From Planctomycetota bacterium (lineage in GTDB: Bacteria > Planctomycetota > UBA1135 > UBA2386), in NCBI GenBank assembly GCA_020638655.1, contig JACKIC010000003.1, forward strand, positions 434,001 to 498,000: a stretch of DNA of 64,000 bases. Reading direction: 5' to 3'. A program made the translations under genes and the position numbers. Below the pieces are notes generated by a model, which saw only the letters and a program-made list of their open reading frames with translations, had not been told where the DNA came from and made no database searches. Within the stretch, counting starts at the first letter, position 1. Every line of letters starts with the position of its first letter. Shown here one piece after another: positions 10,755 through 19,605 of the stretch.

Positions 10755-12136
10755 TGTCGGACAGCTCGCAGGCCTCCGGCGGCGAAGCGGACAGCGCGGT
10801 TTCGCCCGCGCTGCCCCTGCCGCACAGCGGCCTGCGGGGCTGGCTGACGATGGGCATCTACCAGCCGCTGTTCCTGCTGGCGCTGCTGGTCTACGGCCCC
10901 GTGCTGCTGTGGCGCTTCACCTTCAGCCGCGCCTATCGCCGCAGCCTGCGCGAACGGCTCGGCTTCGTGCCGGTGCGCAAGGGCGACGGCGAGGTGATCT
11001 GGCTGCACGGCGTCTCGGTGGGGGAGGTCAAGGCGGCGAGCAACTTCGTGCACCTGCTGCGGCAGCGTTATCCGCAGGTGCAGATCGTGGTCTCGAGCAC
11101 CACGCCGAACGGCCACATCGTCGCGCGGCAGGAGTACCCCGACCTGCCGGTGATCTTCTACCCGCTCGACTTCGGTCGCGGCCCGACGCGCGCGCTCAAG
11201 CGGATCCGGCCGCGCTGCGTCCTGCTGATGGAGCTCGAGATCTGGCCGACGTTCCTCGACGCCGCGCGCCGCCTCGACATCCCGGTCGCGGTGATCAACG
11301 GCCGCATCAGCGAGCGCACCTTCAAGGGTTATCGCCTCGCGCGCGGGCTGCTGCCGCAGCTCGACCTGATCAGCACCTACTGCGTGCAGGACCGCGTCTA
11401 CCAAGAACGCCTGCACGACCTCGGCGTCGCGCCGGCGCGCGTGTTCGTGACCGGCAACATGAAGTACGACAGCGTCGTGATGGGCGGGCACGAGGCCGCC
11501 GCGGCGACGCTGCGGCCGTGGCTGGCGACGCGCGGGGAGCTGGTGCTCGTCGCCGGCTCGACGCACCACGACGAAGAGCAGGCCGTGATGGCAGCGCTGG
11601 CGCAGCGCCCCGCGACCGGTCCGCGCGTGCGCCTGGTGCTGGTGCCGCGCCACCCCGAGCGCGCCGCCTCGATCTGCGAACAGGTGGTCGCCGCCGGCCT
11701 GCGTCCGGTGCGCTGGAGCGAGGTCGCCGACACCCTGCCGCAGCTGGGGCCCGACGAGGTCGTCGTCGTCGACACCATCGGGCAGCTGCAGCGTTTCTAC
11801 GCCGCCTGCGACGTCGCCTTCGTCGGCGGCAGCCTGATCCCGCACGGCGGCCAGAACATGCTCGAACCCGCGGCGCAGGGCCGCGCCACGATCTTCGGGC
11901 CGCACACCACGAACTTCCGCCGCGACGTCGAACTGCTGCTCGCCGCGGACGCCGTCGTGCAGGTGCCCGACCGGGCCGCCTTCGCGCCGGCCCTGGCAGC
12001 GCTGCTGGCGGACCCCGCGCGCCGCGCCGAGCTGGGCCGCAAGGCCACGGCCGTGATCCGCGACAACCAGGGCGCCACCGAGCGCACGCTGGAGCTGGTC
12101 GCCGGGCTGTGCGGCGTCGCCGCAGGTCACCGTTGA
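10754..12136 (+). CDS. waaA: 3-deoxy-D-manno-octulosonic acid (Kdo) transferase
   Basis: Transfers Kdo from CMP-Kdo to lipid A precursor at the inner membrane. 460 residues: an N-terminal membrane helix (about 36-55), then the GT30/GT-B fold. Visible family features are WLHGVSVGEVKAA with the catalytic Glu, TTPNGHIVA, LMELEIWPTF, INGRISERTFKGYR, the Rossmann segment VFVTGNMKYD, STHHDEEQAV, LVPRHPERA, and the nucleotide-sugar site FVGGSLIPHGGQNMLEPAAQG. Presence of this enzyme argues for LPS with a Kdo core. Cotranscribed with secA (one-base overlap). Confidence 0.93.
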
Positions 12137-12161
12137 CCGTCGCGCGGCCGTTCCCTACGGT
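12133..12161 (+). promoter_or_regulatory. Sigma70-like promoter for the YchJ-like gene
   Basis: TTGACC (12133-12138, overlapping the waaA stop codon) is followed by a 17-nt spacer and TACGGT (12156-12161). The ATG at 12170 is 8 nt further, so the leader would be about 2 nt or absent. Confidence 0.5.
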
Positions 12162-12169
12162 CCCGCCGC

Positions 12170-12679
<510 letters not shown>

Positions 12680-12682
12680 CGG

Positions 12683-15600
12683 TCAGCGGAAGAACTGCGG
12701 CGGCAACCGCAGCGTGACCTCGGTCTTCTTGCCCGGCGCCGCGGTGAGGTCGCCGAGCGGCAGCCACGGCTCCTTCCGACCGCGCGGCAGCACGCTGGCC
12801 GCGAACGCGCCGGGTTCGAGCTCGGTCTCGATCCAGCCGTCCGCGTCGCTGCGGTGCGTGAGGCGCGCCCGGTCGCGCGCGTCGTCGCGCAGCCGGACCT
12901 CGACCCCTTCGATCGGCTCGCCGGCCTGGTCGAGGAGGCGCAGACGCACGGCGCAGGCAGTGACCGTGAACTCCTGCTGCACGCGGCCGCCCGCCGGTAC
13001 GAACACCGCGTCGTCCGACCGCAGGTGCCAGATGCGCCAGTCGACCCGGTTGCGGTCGCCGCGTTCCGCCAGCACCCGAACGGTGCCCGAGCGCAGGCGC
13101 GCGCGGAAGCGGCCCTCGGCGTCGGTGCGCACGCGCGACATCGTGCGCAGCTGGCGCGTCGAGCCGGGCACGAGCCGGGCGTTCTCGAGCTGGATCTCCG
13201 CGTCGGCGACCGGCGCGCCGTTGCACCGCACGGTGCCCGTGAGCTCGCCCGGCAGCCAGTCGGCGAGGTCGACCGCGACGGTCGCCGTTGCGTCGGCGGT
13301 CACGACCACCGTCGCGACGGGCACGTTCGAACCCTTCCACACGAGCACCTGGTCGGGGAACCAGTCCCACGGCTCGAGCGTGAGCTGGTAGGTGCCCGGC
13401 GGCACATCGTCGAAGGTCACGGTGCCGTCGCCGGCGATCACGCGCGAACCATCTGCCGGCAGCACCGTGTCGAAGCGCGGCCACGCGCCGAGGCCGAGGC
13501 GGAACCCGGGCTGGTTGCGGTCGGCGAGACCCGGGGACGGGCCGTCGGCAGGCAGGCGGCAGACCTCGCGCAACAGCGCGACGAGCTGTGGCGGACCGAT
13601 CTTCGCGATCGCGCGGCCGCTCGCGGGCAGGCGTACGACGAGCGGGGCGGGGTCGGTCAGCGAGACCTGATCGCGGCGGTGCTCGGCGCCGTCCACCACG
13701 ACGCGCACCGTCACGGTCCCGGACGACGGACCGCGCAGCAACGCGCCGCCGGCGGAGTCCGTTTCGACGCGCTGCACGAGCGGGACCAGGTGCGGCTCCC
13801 GCGGCTGCCAGTGTTCGATGTCGACGTATTGCGGCGCGCGGGTGCCTTCCTGGGCGTCGTTGGTGAAGACCTCGACCTTCGCGCCCTCGATCGCATCGCC
13901 GCGTGCGGACTCGACGCGCAGTTGGCGCTGGCCCGCCGTGGGCACACGGATCGTGGCGCGATTCTGCTGGCCTGTCGCGACGGTCACGCGCACCGGTTCG
14001 CTGCGCCAGAGGTCCTGCCGGTGTGGCTCGGCCAGCAGCAGCAGTTCGCCGACGTCGAGTTCGTCGACGATCACGACGCCGCGCTCGTGATGGCCACCGT
14101 GCCGCAGATCGCCCTCGTTGCGGTAGGAGTTCACCACGGTGCCCGGCGCGACCCAGACGCGCACGCCGTAGTCCTCGACCGGGCGGTCGTCGGCGTCGAG
14201 GACGGTCAGTTCGACGCTCGCTGCGGACCGCAGCTGCACGCGCACGTCTCGGTCGCCGTAGCGCACGCCGCGCACGAGGTTCGGCAGGTAGCCGTCGCGT
14301 GAACAGCGCAGCTCGATCTCGTCGCCGCTCGTCTCGGGCCGGTAGAGCGTGAAGTCGCCGAGGCTGTCGGTCACCGCGGTCGTCTGGCCGCCCCAGCCGC
14401 TGCTGGCGTAGATGTCGACGCCCGCGATCGGCCGCTGCAGCGCGTCGACGACGGTGCCCGTGATCGTCTCGTCGCTGGGGCCCGCGGCGACGACGACGTC
14501 GTGCGTCCAGGTCGCGGTGGTCGGCGGGACCGTGCAGCTGGCGCCCGCGGTGATCGTTCGGCTGGCGACCGACAGGGTGTAGGTCCCGGCGACGACGGAC
14601 AGCGAGGCGCTGCCGCCCGGTTCGATCGCGGGGGCCGGCGGCCAGCTGCGGAAGGTCCGCTCGGGGAAGTCGGCGCCGCCTTGGAGGCGCAGCGGCGGCG
14701 ACAGCACGGGGCGGCCGCGCTCGTCGACGACACGCACCGACAGCCGGCACGGCATCGGCACCACGAGGTCGCCGAGGTCGCGGTCGCGCGCCTCCAGTTC
14801 CTGACCGACGTGCAGGTACTGCTCCAGACCAACTCGTGCGATGCGCAGGGTCAGGTTCAACGGCGACGGTTCGCACGCGAACGCGAACGTGCCGTCGGCC
14901 GCGGTCGTCGCGGTGCGGTCCTGCGGTGCGAACCCGCCGCGTCGCTGCAGCCAGTCCGAGTACTCGCCGTCGAAGTCCTTGCCGAGGCCGCCCTCGATGC
15001 GGTGGCCGCGCAGCGCGATCGACAAGCCCGCGAGCGGCGCGCCGTGTTCGTCGACGCAGCGGCCGTGCAACGTGACCGCGTCGCTGGTCGCCGCGGTGCG
15101 GTCGACCGGCGCGGGCGGGTTCGCGCCAGGCCGCTCGTGCGCGCGGACCGGATCGCCCGCCGCCACCACGACCGAGGTCGCGCCGCCGCCGTCCGACGCG
15201 CCGTCCGGCGCCACGGTCGGTGCCGTCAGGGTGCCGAAGATCCACCAGAGCGCCGCGGCCGCCGCTGCGGCGCCGCACGCGAGTTTCCCTGCAGTTCCCA
15301 TGATCGCTCCCGTCGCGAGGGTGGCGCCAGCCAGCGGCAGCGCGCCGAGGTTCAAGCCGAACGCCGCGCCGAGCCGCGTCCGCCAGTCGCGTTCGTCGCC
15401 GAGTTGCTCGCGCAGCAGGCCGACGCCGCGCTGCAGCCGGCTCTTGACCGTGGCCAACGGCGCGCCGAGGCGCGCCGCGATCTCGGTCGGGGTCAGTTCC
15501 TCGAAGTAGCGCAGCTGCAGCACGTCCGCGTAGACGGCGGGCAAGGCCAGCAGCCCCGCGTGCAGCCGCGCGATCATCTCGCGGTGCTCGGCGAGGCGAT

Positions 15601-15868
15601 GCGGGTCGTGGGGCGGTTCGGGCGCGGGTTGTCGCTGTTCGCGATCGCGCCGCCGGCGTTCGCCGCGTGAGTGCTTGCTCGCCCGGTGCCGCAGCACCGC
15701 GCCGAGCCAGGCGCCCAGCCCCGTCGGCCGCGCGGGCGGCCGCACCAGCGTCTGCAGCGCCGCGTCCTGCACGAGGTCGTCGGCGCCGTCCGCGCCAACG
15801 AGCCGCACCGCGAGCCGGCGCAGCGCGGCGGCGTGGGCGGTCAGTTCGTGTTCGAGCGGAGAGTGCAT
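12683..15868 (-). CDS. ECF sigma factor fused to a membrane anchor and extracytoplasmic carboxypeptidase-regulatory-like domains
   Basis: About 1061 residues. Sigma-70 region 2 is at about 8-72 (DDLVQDAALQTLV, WLGAVLRHRA) and region 4 at about 100-155, with a clear helix-turn-helix, LTPTEIAARLGAPLATVKSRLQRG. A hydrophobic Ala-rich segment follows (about 173-214, ending LWWIFGTL). Then come about 840 residues of beta-rich repeats with carboxypeptidase-regulatory-like signatures such as GRCVDEHGAPLAGLSIALRG, GTVVDALQRPIAGVDIYA and DAEGRFRA. Expected topology: sigma part in the cytoplasm, repeats outside. No anti-sigma gene is adjacent, so the repeats may do the sensing in cis. ATG 15868 lies 12 nt after a GGAGG; ATG 15880 and TTG 15874 are alternatives. 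ECF factors with C-terminal extensions are known in Planctomycetota; this exact mechanism is inference. Confidence 0.8.
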   Translation of the reverse strand: MHSPLEHELTAHAAALRRLAVRLVGADGADDLVQDAALQTLVRPPARPTGLGAWLGAVLRHRASKHSRGERRRRDREQRQPAPEPPHDPHRLAEHREMIARLHAGLLALPAVYADVLQLRYFEELTPTEIAARLGAPLATVKSRLQRGVGLLREQLGDERDWRTRLGAAFGLNLGALPLAGATLATGAIMGTAGKLACGAAAAAAALWWIFGTLTAPTVAPDGASDGGGATSVVVAAGDPVRAHERPGANPPAPVDRTAATSDAVTLHGRCVDEHGAPLAGLSIALRGHRIEGGLGKDFDGEYSDWLQRRGGFAPQDRTATTAADGTFAFACEPSPLNLTLRIARVGLEQYLHVGQELEARDRDLGDLVVPMPCRLSVRVVDERGRPVLSPPLRLQGGADFPERTFRSWPPAPAIEPGGSASLSVVAGTYTLSVASRTITAGASCTVPPTTATWTHDVVVAAGPSDETITGTVVDALQRPIAGVDIYASSGWGGQTTAVTDSLGDFTLYRPETSGDEIELRCSRDGYLPNLVRGVRYGDRDVRVQLRSAASVELTVLDADDRPVEDYGVRVWVAPGTVVNSYRNEGDLRHGGHHERGVVIVDELDVGELLLLAEPHRQDLWRSEPVRVTVATGQQNRATIRVPTAGQRQLRVESARGDAIEGAKVEVFTNDAQEGTRAPQYVDIEHWQPREPHLVPLVQRVETDSAGGALLRGPSSGTVTVRVVVDGAEHRRDQVSLTDPAPLVVRLPASGRAIAKIGPPQLVALLREVCRLPADGPSPGLADRNQPGFRLGLGAWPRFDTVLPADGSRVIAGDGTVTFDDVPPGTYQLTLEPWDWFPDQVLVWKGSNVPVATVVVTADATATVAVDLADWLPGELTGTVRCNGAPVADAEIQLENARLVPGSTRQLRTMSRVRTDAEGRFRARLRSGTVRVLAERGDRNRVDWRIWHLRSDDAVFVPAGGRVQQEFTVTACAVRLRLLDQAGEPIEGVEVRLRDDARDRARLTHRSDADGWIETELEPGAFAASVLPRGRKEPWLPLGDLTAAPGKKTEVTLRLPPQFFR

Positions 15869-15955
15869 CGGCAACGACATCCTCCCCGCGGCCGGCCCCG
15901 AGGATGCACCGGTGGCCGGGATTTCCCGGGCCGGCATGGCCGCCCGTGGCGGGGG

Positions 15956-15961
15956 TACACT
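15956..15961 (+). promoter_or_regulatory. -10-like box (TACACT)
   Basis: TACACT sits 26 nt before ATG 15988, in the 119-bp gap divergent from the sigma fusion gene. It is identical to the box before 27891. No convincing -35 is visible. Confidence 0.3.
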
Positions 15962-15987
15962 GCGGTCCCGTCCTTCGCGAACCGTTC

Positions 15988-16302
15988 ATGGCCACCCCTC
16001 GTCATCCGTTCCTCGGTCACCTGACGCGCTCGCTGCTGCTCGTCGTCGGCACGGCCGCGGTGCTGGTCGGCGGCTTCGCGCTGATGTCGCTGGAGTTGCT
16101 GTGGATGCCGTTGCGGATGCTGCTCGTACCGCTTGTGATCTTGCTGTACTTCGCCCTGCCGCTGCTCGCCGTGCCGCTGCACTACCACTGGCAGAAGCCC
16201 GCCGAGTCGAGCGTCGTGCTCGCTTTCGTCACCGGTCTGGGGGCGTGGCTGCTGGCCCTGGCCGGTGCGGCCTGGATCAGCCTGCGCACCGTGGGCTGCT
16301 GA
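15988..16302 (+). CDS. Small integral membrane protein of unknown function
   Basis: 104 residues with three hydrophobic helices (about 13-33, 38-62 and 75-98) and short polar termini. No family recognised. It is divergent from the membrane-tethered sigma factor, and 31 nt separate its stop from the VOC gene, so it may be cotranscribed with that gene. Confidence 0.6.
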   Translation: MATPRHPFLGHLTRSLLLVVGTAAVLVGGFALMSLELLWMPLRMLLVPLVILLYFALPLLAVPLHYHWQKPAESSVVLAFVTGLGAWLLALAGAAWISLRTVGC

Positions 16303-16333
16303 CGAACTGCTGCCAGCCTCTCTCGTCGAACCC

Positions 16334-16768
16334 ATGCTACCGATCATCGACCACATCCAGATCACCGTGCGGGACATGGCCGTCGCCGCGCCGTTCTACG
16401 ACCGGCTGATGCCGCTGCTCGGCTTCGATCTGCAGCGCCGCGTCGAGGCGACCATCGCCGCGCACGACTTCCACGTCGTCGAGTACGTGCACCCGCAGCT
16501 GATCTTCGCGATCACCTCGCCGCGCGCCGCGTTCGCGGGCGACACCGTGCACCGGCGCAAGCCCGGCGCGCTGCACCACCTCGCGTTCCGCGCCGAATCG
16601 CGCGCCGAGGTGGACCGCATGCACGATGCCCTGGTGGAGATCGGCGCGGTGATCGTCGAGCCGCCGCGCCTCTACCCCGAACACGGCCCGAACTACTACG
16701 CCCTGTTCTTCAAGGACCTCGAAGGCATCAAGCTCGAGATCGTGCACAGCGAACCTGCGACCGCGTGA
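16334..16768 (+). CDS. VOC-family (glyoxalase/dioxygenase fold) protein
   Basis: 144 residues forming two beta-alpha-beta-beta-beta modules of the vicinal oxygen chelate fold: HIQITVRDMAVAAPFYDRLMPLLGF at the start, HHLAFRAESRAEVDRMHDAL in the middle, and LEGIKLEIVHS at the end. Candidate metal ligands are the His in the first strand, the His in HHLAF and the Glu in KLEIV. Members include glyoxalases, fosfomycin enzymes and dioxygenases; the substrate cannot be told. Ends 12 nt from the convergent MFS gene. Confidence 0.8.
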   Translation: MLPIIDHIQITVRDMAVAAPFYDRLMPLLGFDLQRRVEATIAAHDFHVVEYVHPQLIFAITSPRAAFAGDTVHRRKPGALHHLAFRAESRAEVDRMHDALVEIGAVIVEPPRLYPEHGPNYYALFFKDLEGIKLEIVHSEPATA

Positions 16769-16780
16769 GGCCGCGGCCGT

Positions 16781-17974
16781 TCAGCTGCGGGGCGCCCGCC
16801 GCGCCCACGGCACCCCGACCACGAGCCACGCGCCCAGGATCTCGCTGAGTCCCGCCACCGCGAACGCGAGCACGTAGCCCGTCGACGCGTCGCCGCCGAG
16901 GTGCACGAGCGCGCCGCAGCACAGCGGGCCGCACAGGAAACCCAGCGAACCCGCGGCGTGGAACGAGGCCATCGCGGTGGTGCGCGACAGCGCCGGCGCG
17001 CGCTCGAGCAGCCACAACAGCGACGGGATGAACATCACCGCCGAGGTCACGCCGAGCACGGGCATCATCACCCAGAGCATCGGGATCGATGCCGAGCCGA
17101 CGAACATCACCACCAGGCCGTAGAGCAGGCTGCCCCAGAACACGAGCTGCCGGCGCGACCAGCGTTCGGCGAGCCGGCCGAAGGGATACGACAGCAGCGC
17201 GAACGGGTAGAGGAACGCGGCCAGCATCATGCCGATGGTCGGTCGCGGCACCTGGTGCAGGCCGGCGAGCAGCAGCGGGAAACCGGTGGTGAAGAAGCCG
17301 ACCGTGAAGCGGTCGACGAACGCCAGCAGCAGCGGTGCGCGCACGCCGGGCTCGCTGCGGATCGCCGCGGCGATCTCGCGCATCCCGGGCCGGCGCGCCA
17401 CCGGCGCGTCGTCGGGCAACACCCACGGCGCCAGCACGGTCGCGACGAGCAGCACCGAGGAGGCGACGTGCAGGGTCAGCGTCGGGTCGTCCCGGCCGAG
17501 GATGCCGCCGATCGCCGCGCCGGTGGCGACGCCGAGCGTCAGGCCCGCGCCGACGGCGCCGAGCGCGCGTCCGCGCCGTTCGCCGGCGGCGTCGGCGACG
17601 AGGCTCATCAGCATCGTCAGCGCGGTGATGTGCACCGCGCCTTCGGCCGCGCGCAGCAGCAGGAAGGTGGTGTAGTCGAGCGGGTGCGCGAGCGCCTGCA
17701 TCAGCACGGTGTCGAGCAGCAGCGCGACGATCGCGATGGCGCGCCGGCGGCCGGTGCGGTCGACGTAGAGGCCGACCAGCGGCGCAGCGATCAGCGCGCC
17801 GAGCATGTTCGCGGCCAGGAACAGCGACGCCAGGCCGTCGCCGACGCCGAAGCGGTCCATCACCAGGCCCCGCAGCACGGGCACCGGCAGCGTCTCCGGC
17901 AACATCAGCAGGAACGTCACCGCCGCCAGCAGCAGGCAGCGGCCGAGCGAGAGTCCTGCGGCGGCGTCGCTCAT
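16781..17974 (-). CDS. Major facilitator superfamily transporter
   Basis: 397 residues with about 12 hydrophobic helices. The loop between helices 2 and 3 carries the MFS signature in the form GLYVDRTGRRRAI, and a related PFGRLAERWSRRQ occurs in the second half, as expected from the internal duplication. Proton-coupled export or uptake of a small solute is likely; the substrate is unknown. Its ATG overlaps the stop of the upstream NUDIX-MBL gene (ATGA), so the two are translationally coupled and may handle related metabolites. Confidence 0.82.
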   Translation of the reverse strand: MSDAAAGLSLGRCLLLAAVTFLLMLPETLPVPVLRGLVMDRFGVGDGLASLFLAANMLGALIAAPLVGLYVDRTGRRRAIAIVALLLDTVLMQALAHPLDYTTFLLLRAAEGAVHITALTMLMSLVADAAGERRGRALGAVGAGLTLGVATGAAIGGILGRDDPTLTLHVASSVLLVATVLAPWVLPDDAPVARRPGMREIAAAIRSEPGVRAPLLLAFVDRFTVGFFTTGFPLLLAGLHQVPRPTIGMMLAAFLYPFALLSYPFGRLAERWSRRQLVFWGSLLYGLVVMFVGSASIPMLWVMMPVLGVTSAVMFIPSLLWLLERAPALSRTTAMASFHAAGSLGFLCGPLCCGALVHLGGDASTGYVLAFAVAGLSEILGAWLVVGVPWARRAPRS

Positions 17975-19521
17975 GGCGCGGGCAGCGCGCTCCAGCGCCC
18001 GTCCTGTTCGGCCGCGCGGCCCTCCTCCTGCAGCTTCTGCAGGCCCGCGAACAGCGAACGCGCCGCGAACGGATACAGCCGCGGGTCGGCGTCCCAGTAG
18101 ACCTTGGGCAGCAGTTCCTCGAGCGTCGCGCCCTCCGGCCCGGTCTTGCCGAGCACCTCGACGAGCTTGCTCTCGCGCTGGCGGCGGTGGCGCAGGTACT
18201 GGGCGACGAGTTTGCTGCCGTCGCGCATCGCGGGGCCGTGCGCGGGATACAGCGTCGTCATCGGGCTCGCGGCGAGCCGCTCGAGGCTCTGCAGGTAGGT
18301 GGCGAGGTGGCCCTCGGGCGGGTCGATGATGATCGTGCTGATCGTCGACAGCATGTCGCCGACGAGCATCGCGCCGTAGCGCGACTCGCGGAAACACAGG
18401 TGGCCGCGGTCGTGACCGGGGGTGTGGATCGCGAGCAGTTCCCAGCCGGGGTTGCCGTCGGGGCTCTTGCCGAGCGGCACGCGCATGCCGTCGTCGAGCG
18501 CCGCTCCCGCGCGGAAGCCCGGTTCGAGGCGCGCGAGGGTCAGCGGGTGGCCACGAACGGGCAGGTCGAGCGCGGTGCTGAGCGCCACCACGCCGCCGAC
18601 GTGGTCGGGGTGGTGGTGGGTGAGCAGGATGCCCTCGACCTTGCTGCCGTTGGCGGTCAGCTCGCCGAGCAGTTGCAGCAGGCGCTCCTGCTCTTCGGGA
18701 TGTGGTGAGCCGGGATCGACGACCCACAGCCGCTCGTGGCCGACGACGTAGCAGTTGGTGGTGGTCGCCGGCGGCAGCGTCGGCGTGCGCAGCGGCGCGA
18801 GCACCACGCCGGGAGAGAACCGCACCTGGTGCAGGTGCCCCTTCTTGTAGCTGTTGGCGGTGGAAGCGATCTCGCGCGTGAAATGCTCGAAGTCGGCGGC
18901 GCGCGCCAGGTGTTCGAGCAGGATCACGACGGGCGGCACCAGCAGCAGGTCGCCGTTGCGCCACGAGGCCAGCGCCTGCTGCGGATACCAGAAGCGGCCC
19001 TGGGTCAGCTCGCCCGACCAGATCTCCGGGTGGGGGCCGGCGGTGCCCGCCGTGCACGACTCGATCGGCGCGTGGAAGAACACCGTGTCGTAGCGCACCG
19101 GCGCGAACGCGGGCGTCTCGATGCGACACAACTCGCGCATCGGCAGCGGCGGCACCGCGCCGGCGATGATCGAGGGCCACGGCGAGGGCGGGCGGGGGCC
19201 GTCCTTGTGTTCACGCAGCGCCTGCTCGTGCTCGAGCAGCGTCTCGCGCGCCTGGCGCAGCGACTCGCCGCGGGTGCGGGCCGTGGGCAACGTGTGCCGG
19301 ATCAGGCCGAGTTCTTCGAACAACTCGCGGTGCGCGCACGCCTGCAGCGCGCCGGGTTCGTCGTCGGCGCGTTCGCGGTCCTCGTCGGCGACGACGCCGC
19401 CGGGCATCGCCCAGTAGCCGCCGAAGAAGCGCAGCTGGGGCGCGCGCTCGGCGAGGAAGACCTTACGTTCGGAACCTTCGCCCCGGGTGATCAGCAGGGC
19501 AGCAGCGGTGCGTCGGCTCAT
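17971..19521 (-). CDS. NUDIX hydrolase fused to a metallo-beta-lactamase-fold hydrolase
   Basis: 516 residues. The N-terminal NUDIX domain (about 1-210) has AMPGGVV and the NUDIX box core RELFEELGL at 65-73, with an enlarged spacing between the Gly and Glu parts as in NUDT19-like proteins. The C-terminal half (about 235-516) is an MBL hydrolase of LACTB2 type: H302-x-H304-x-D306-H307 (THHHPDHVGG), H370 (HTPGHDRGH), D389 (VGDM), H428 (YPAHGP), then a winged-helix-like tail (about 445-505). Nudix enzymes cleave nucleoside diphosphate derivatives or CoA; LACTB2-type MBLs are nucleases or thioesterase-like. A combined role on acyl-CoA or RNA ends is possible but unproven. Coupled to the MFS gene. 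Confidence 0.85.
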   Translation of the reverse strand: MSRRTAAALLITRGEGSERKVFLAERAPQLRFFGGYWAMPGGVVADEDRERADDEPGALQACAHRELFEELGLIRHTLPTARTRGESLRQARETLLEHEQALREHKDGPRPPSPWPSIIAGAVPPLPMRELCRIETPAFAPVRYDTVFFHAPIESCTAGTAGPHPEIWSGELTQGRFWYPQQALASWRNGDLLLVPPVVILLEHLARAADFEHFTREIASTANSYKKGHLHQVRFSPGVVLAPLRTPTLPPATTTNCYVVGHERLWVVDPGSPHPEEQERLLQLLGELTANGSKVEGILLTHHHPDHVGGVVALSTALDLPVRGHPLTLARLEPGFRAGAALDDGMRVPLGKSPDGNPGWELLAIHTPGHDRGHLCFRESRYGAMLVGDMLSTISTIIIDPPEGHLATYLQSLERLAASPMTTLYPAHGPAMRDGSKLVAQYLRHRRQRESKLVEVLGKTGPEGATLEELLPKVYWDADPRLYPFAARSLFAGLQKLQEEGRAAEQDGRWSALPAP

Positions 19522-19605
19522 CGTGCGGCGCGGCAGGATAGCGCGGCGAGGTGACGGGGTCGACCTTCGTGATCGACGGTCGCAGCGATCGGCGCGCTCG
19601 TGCGC

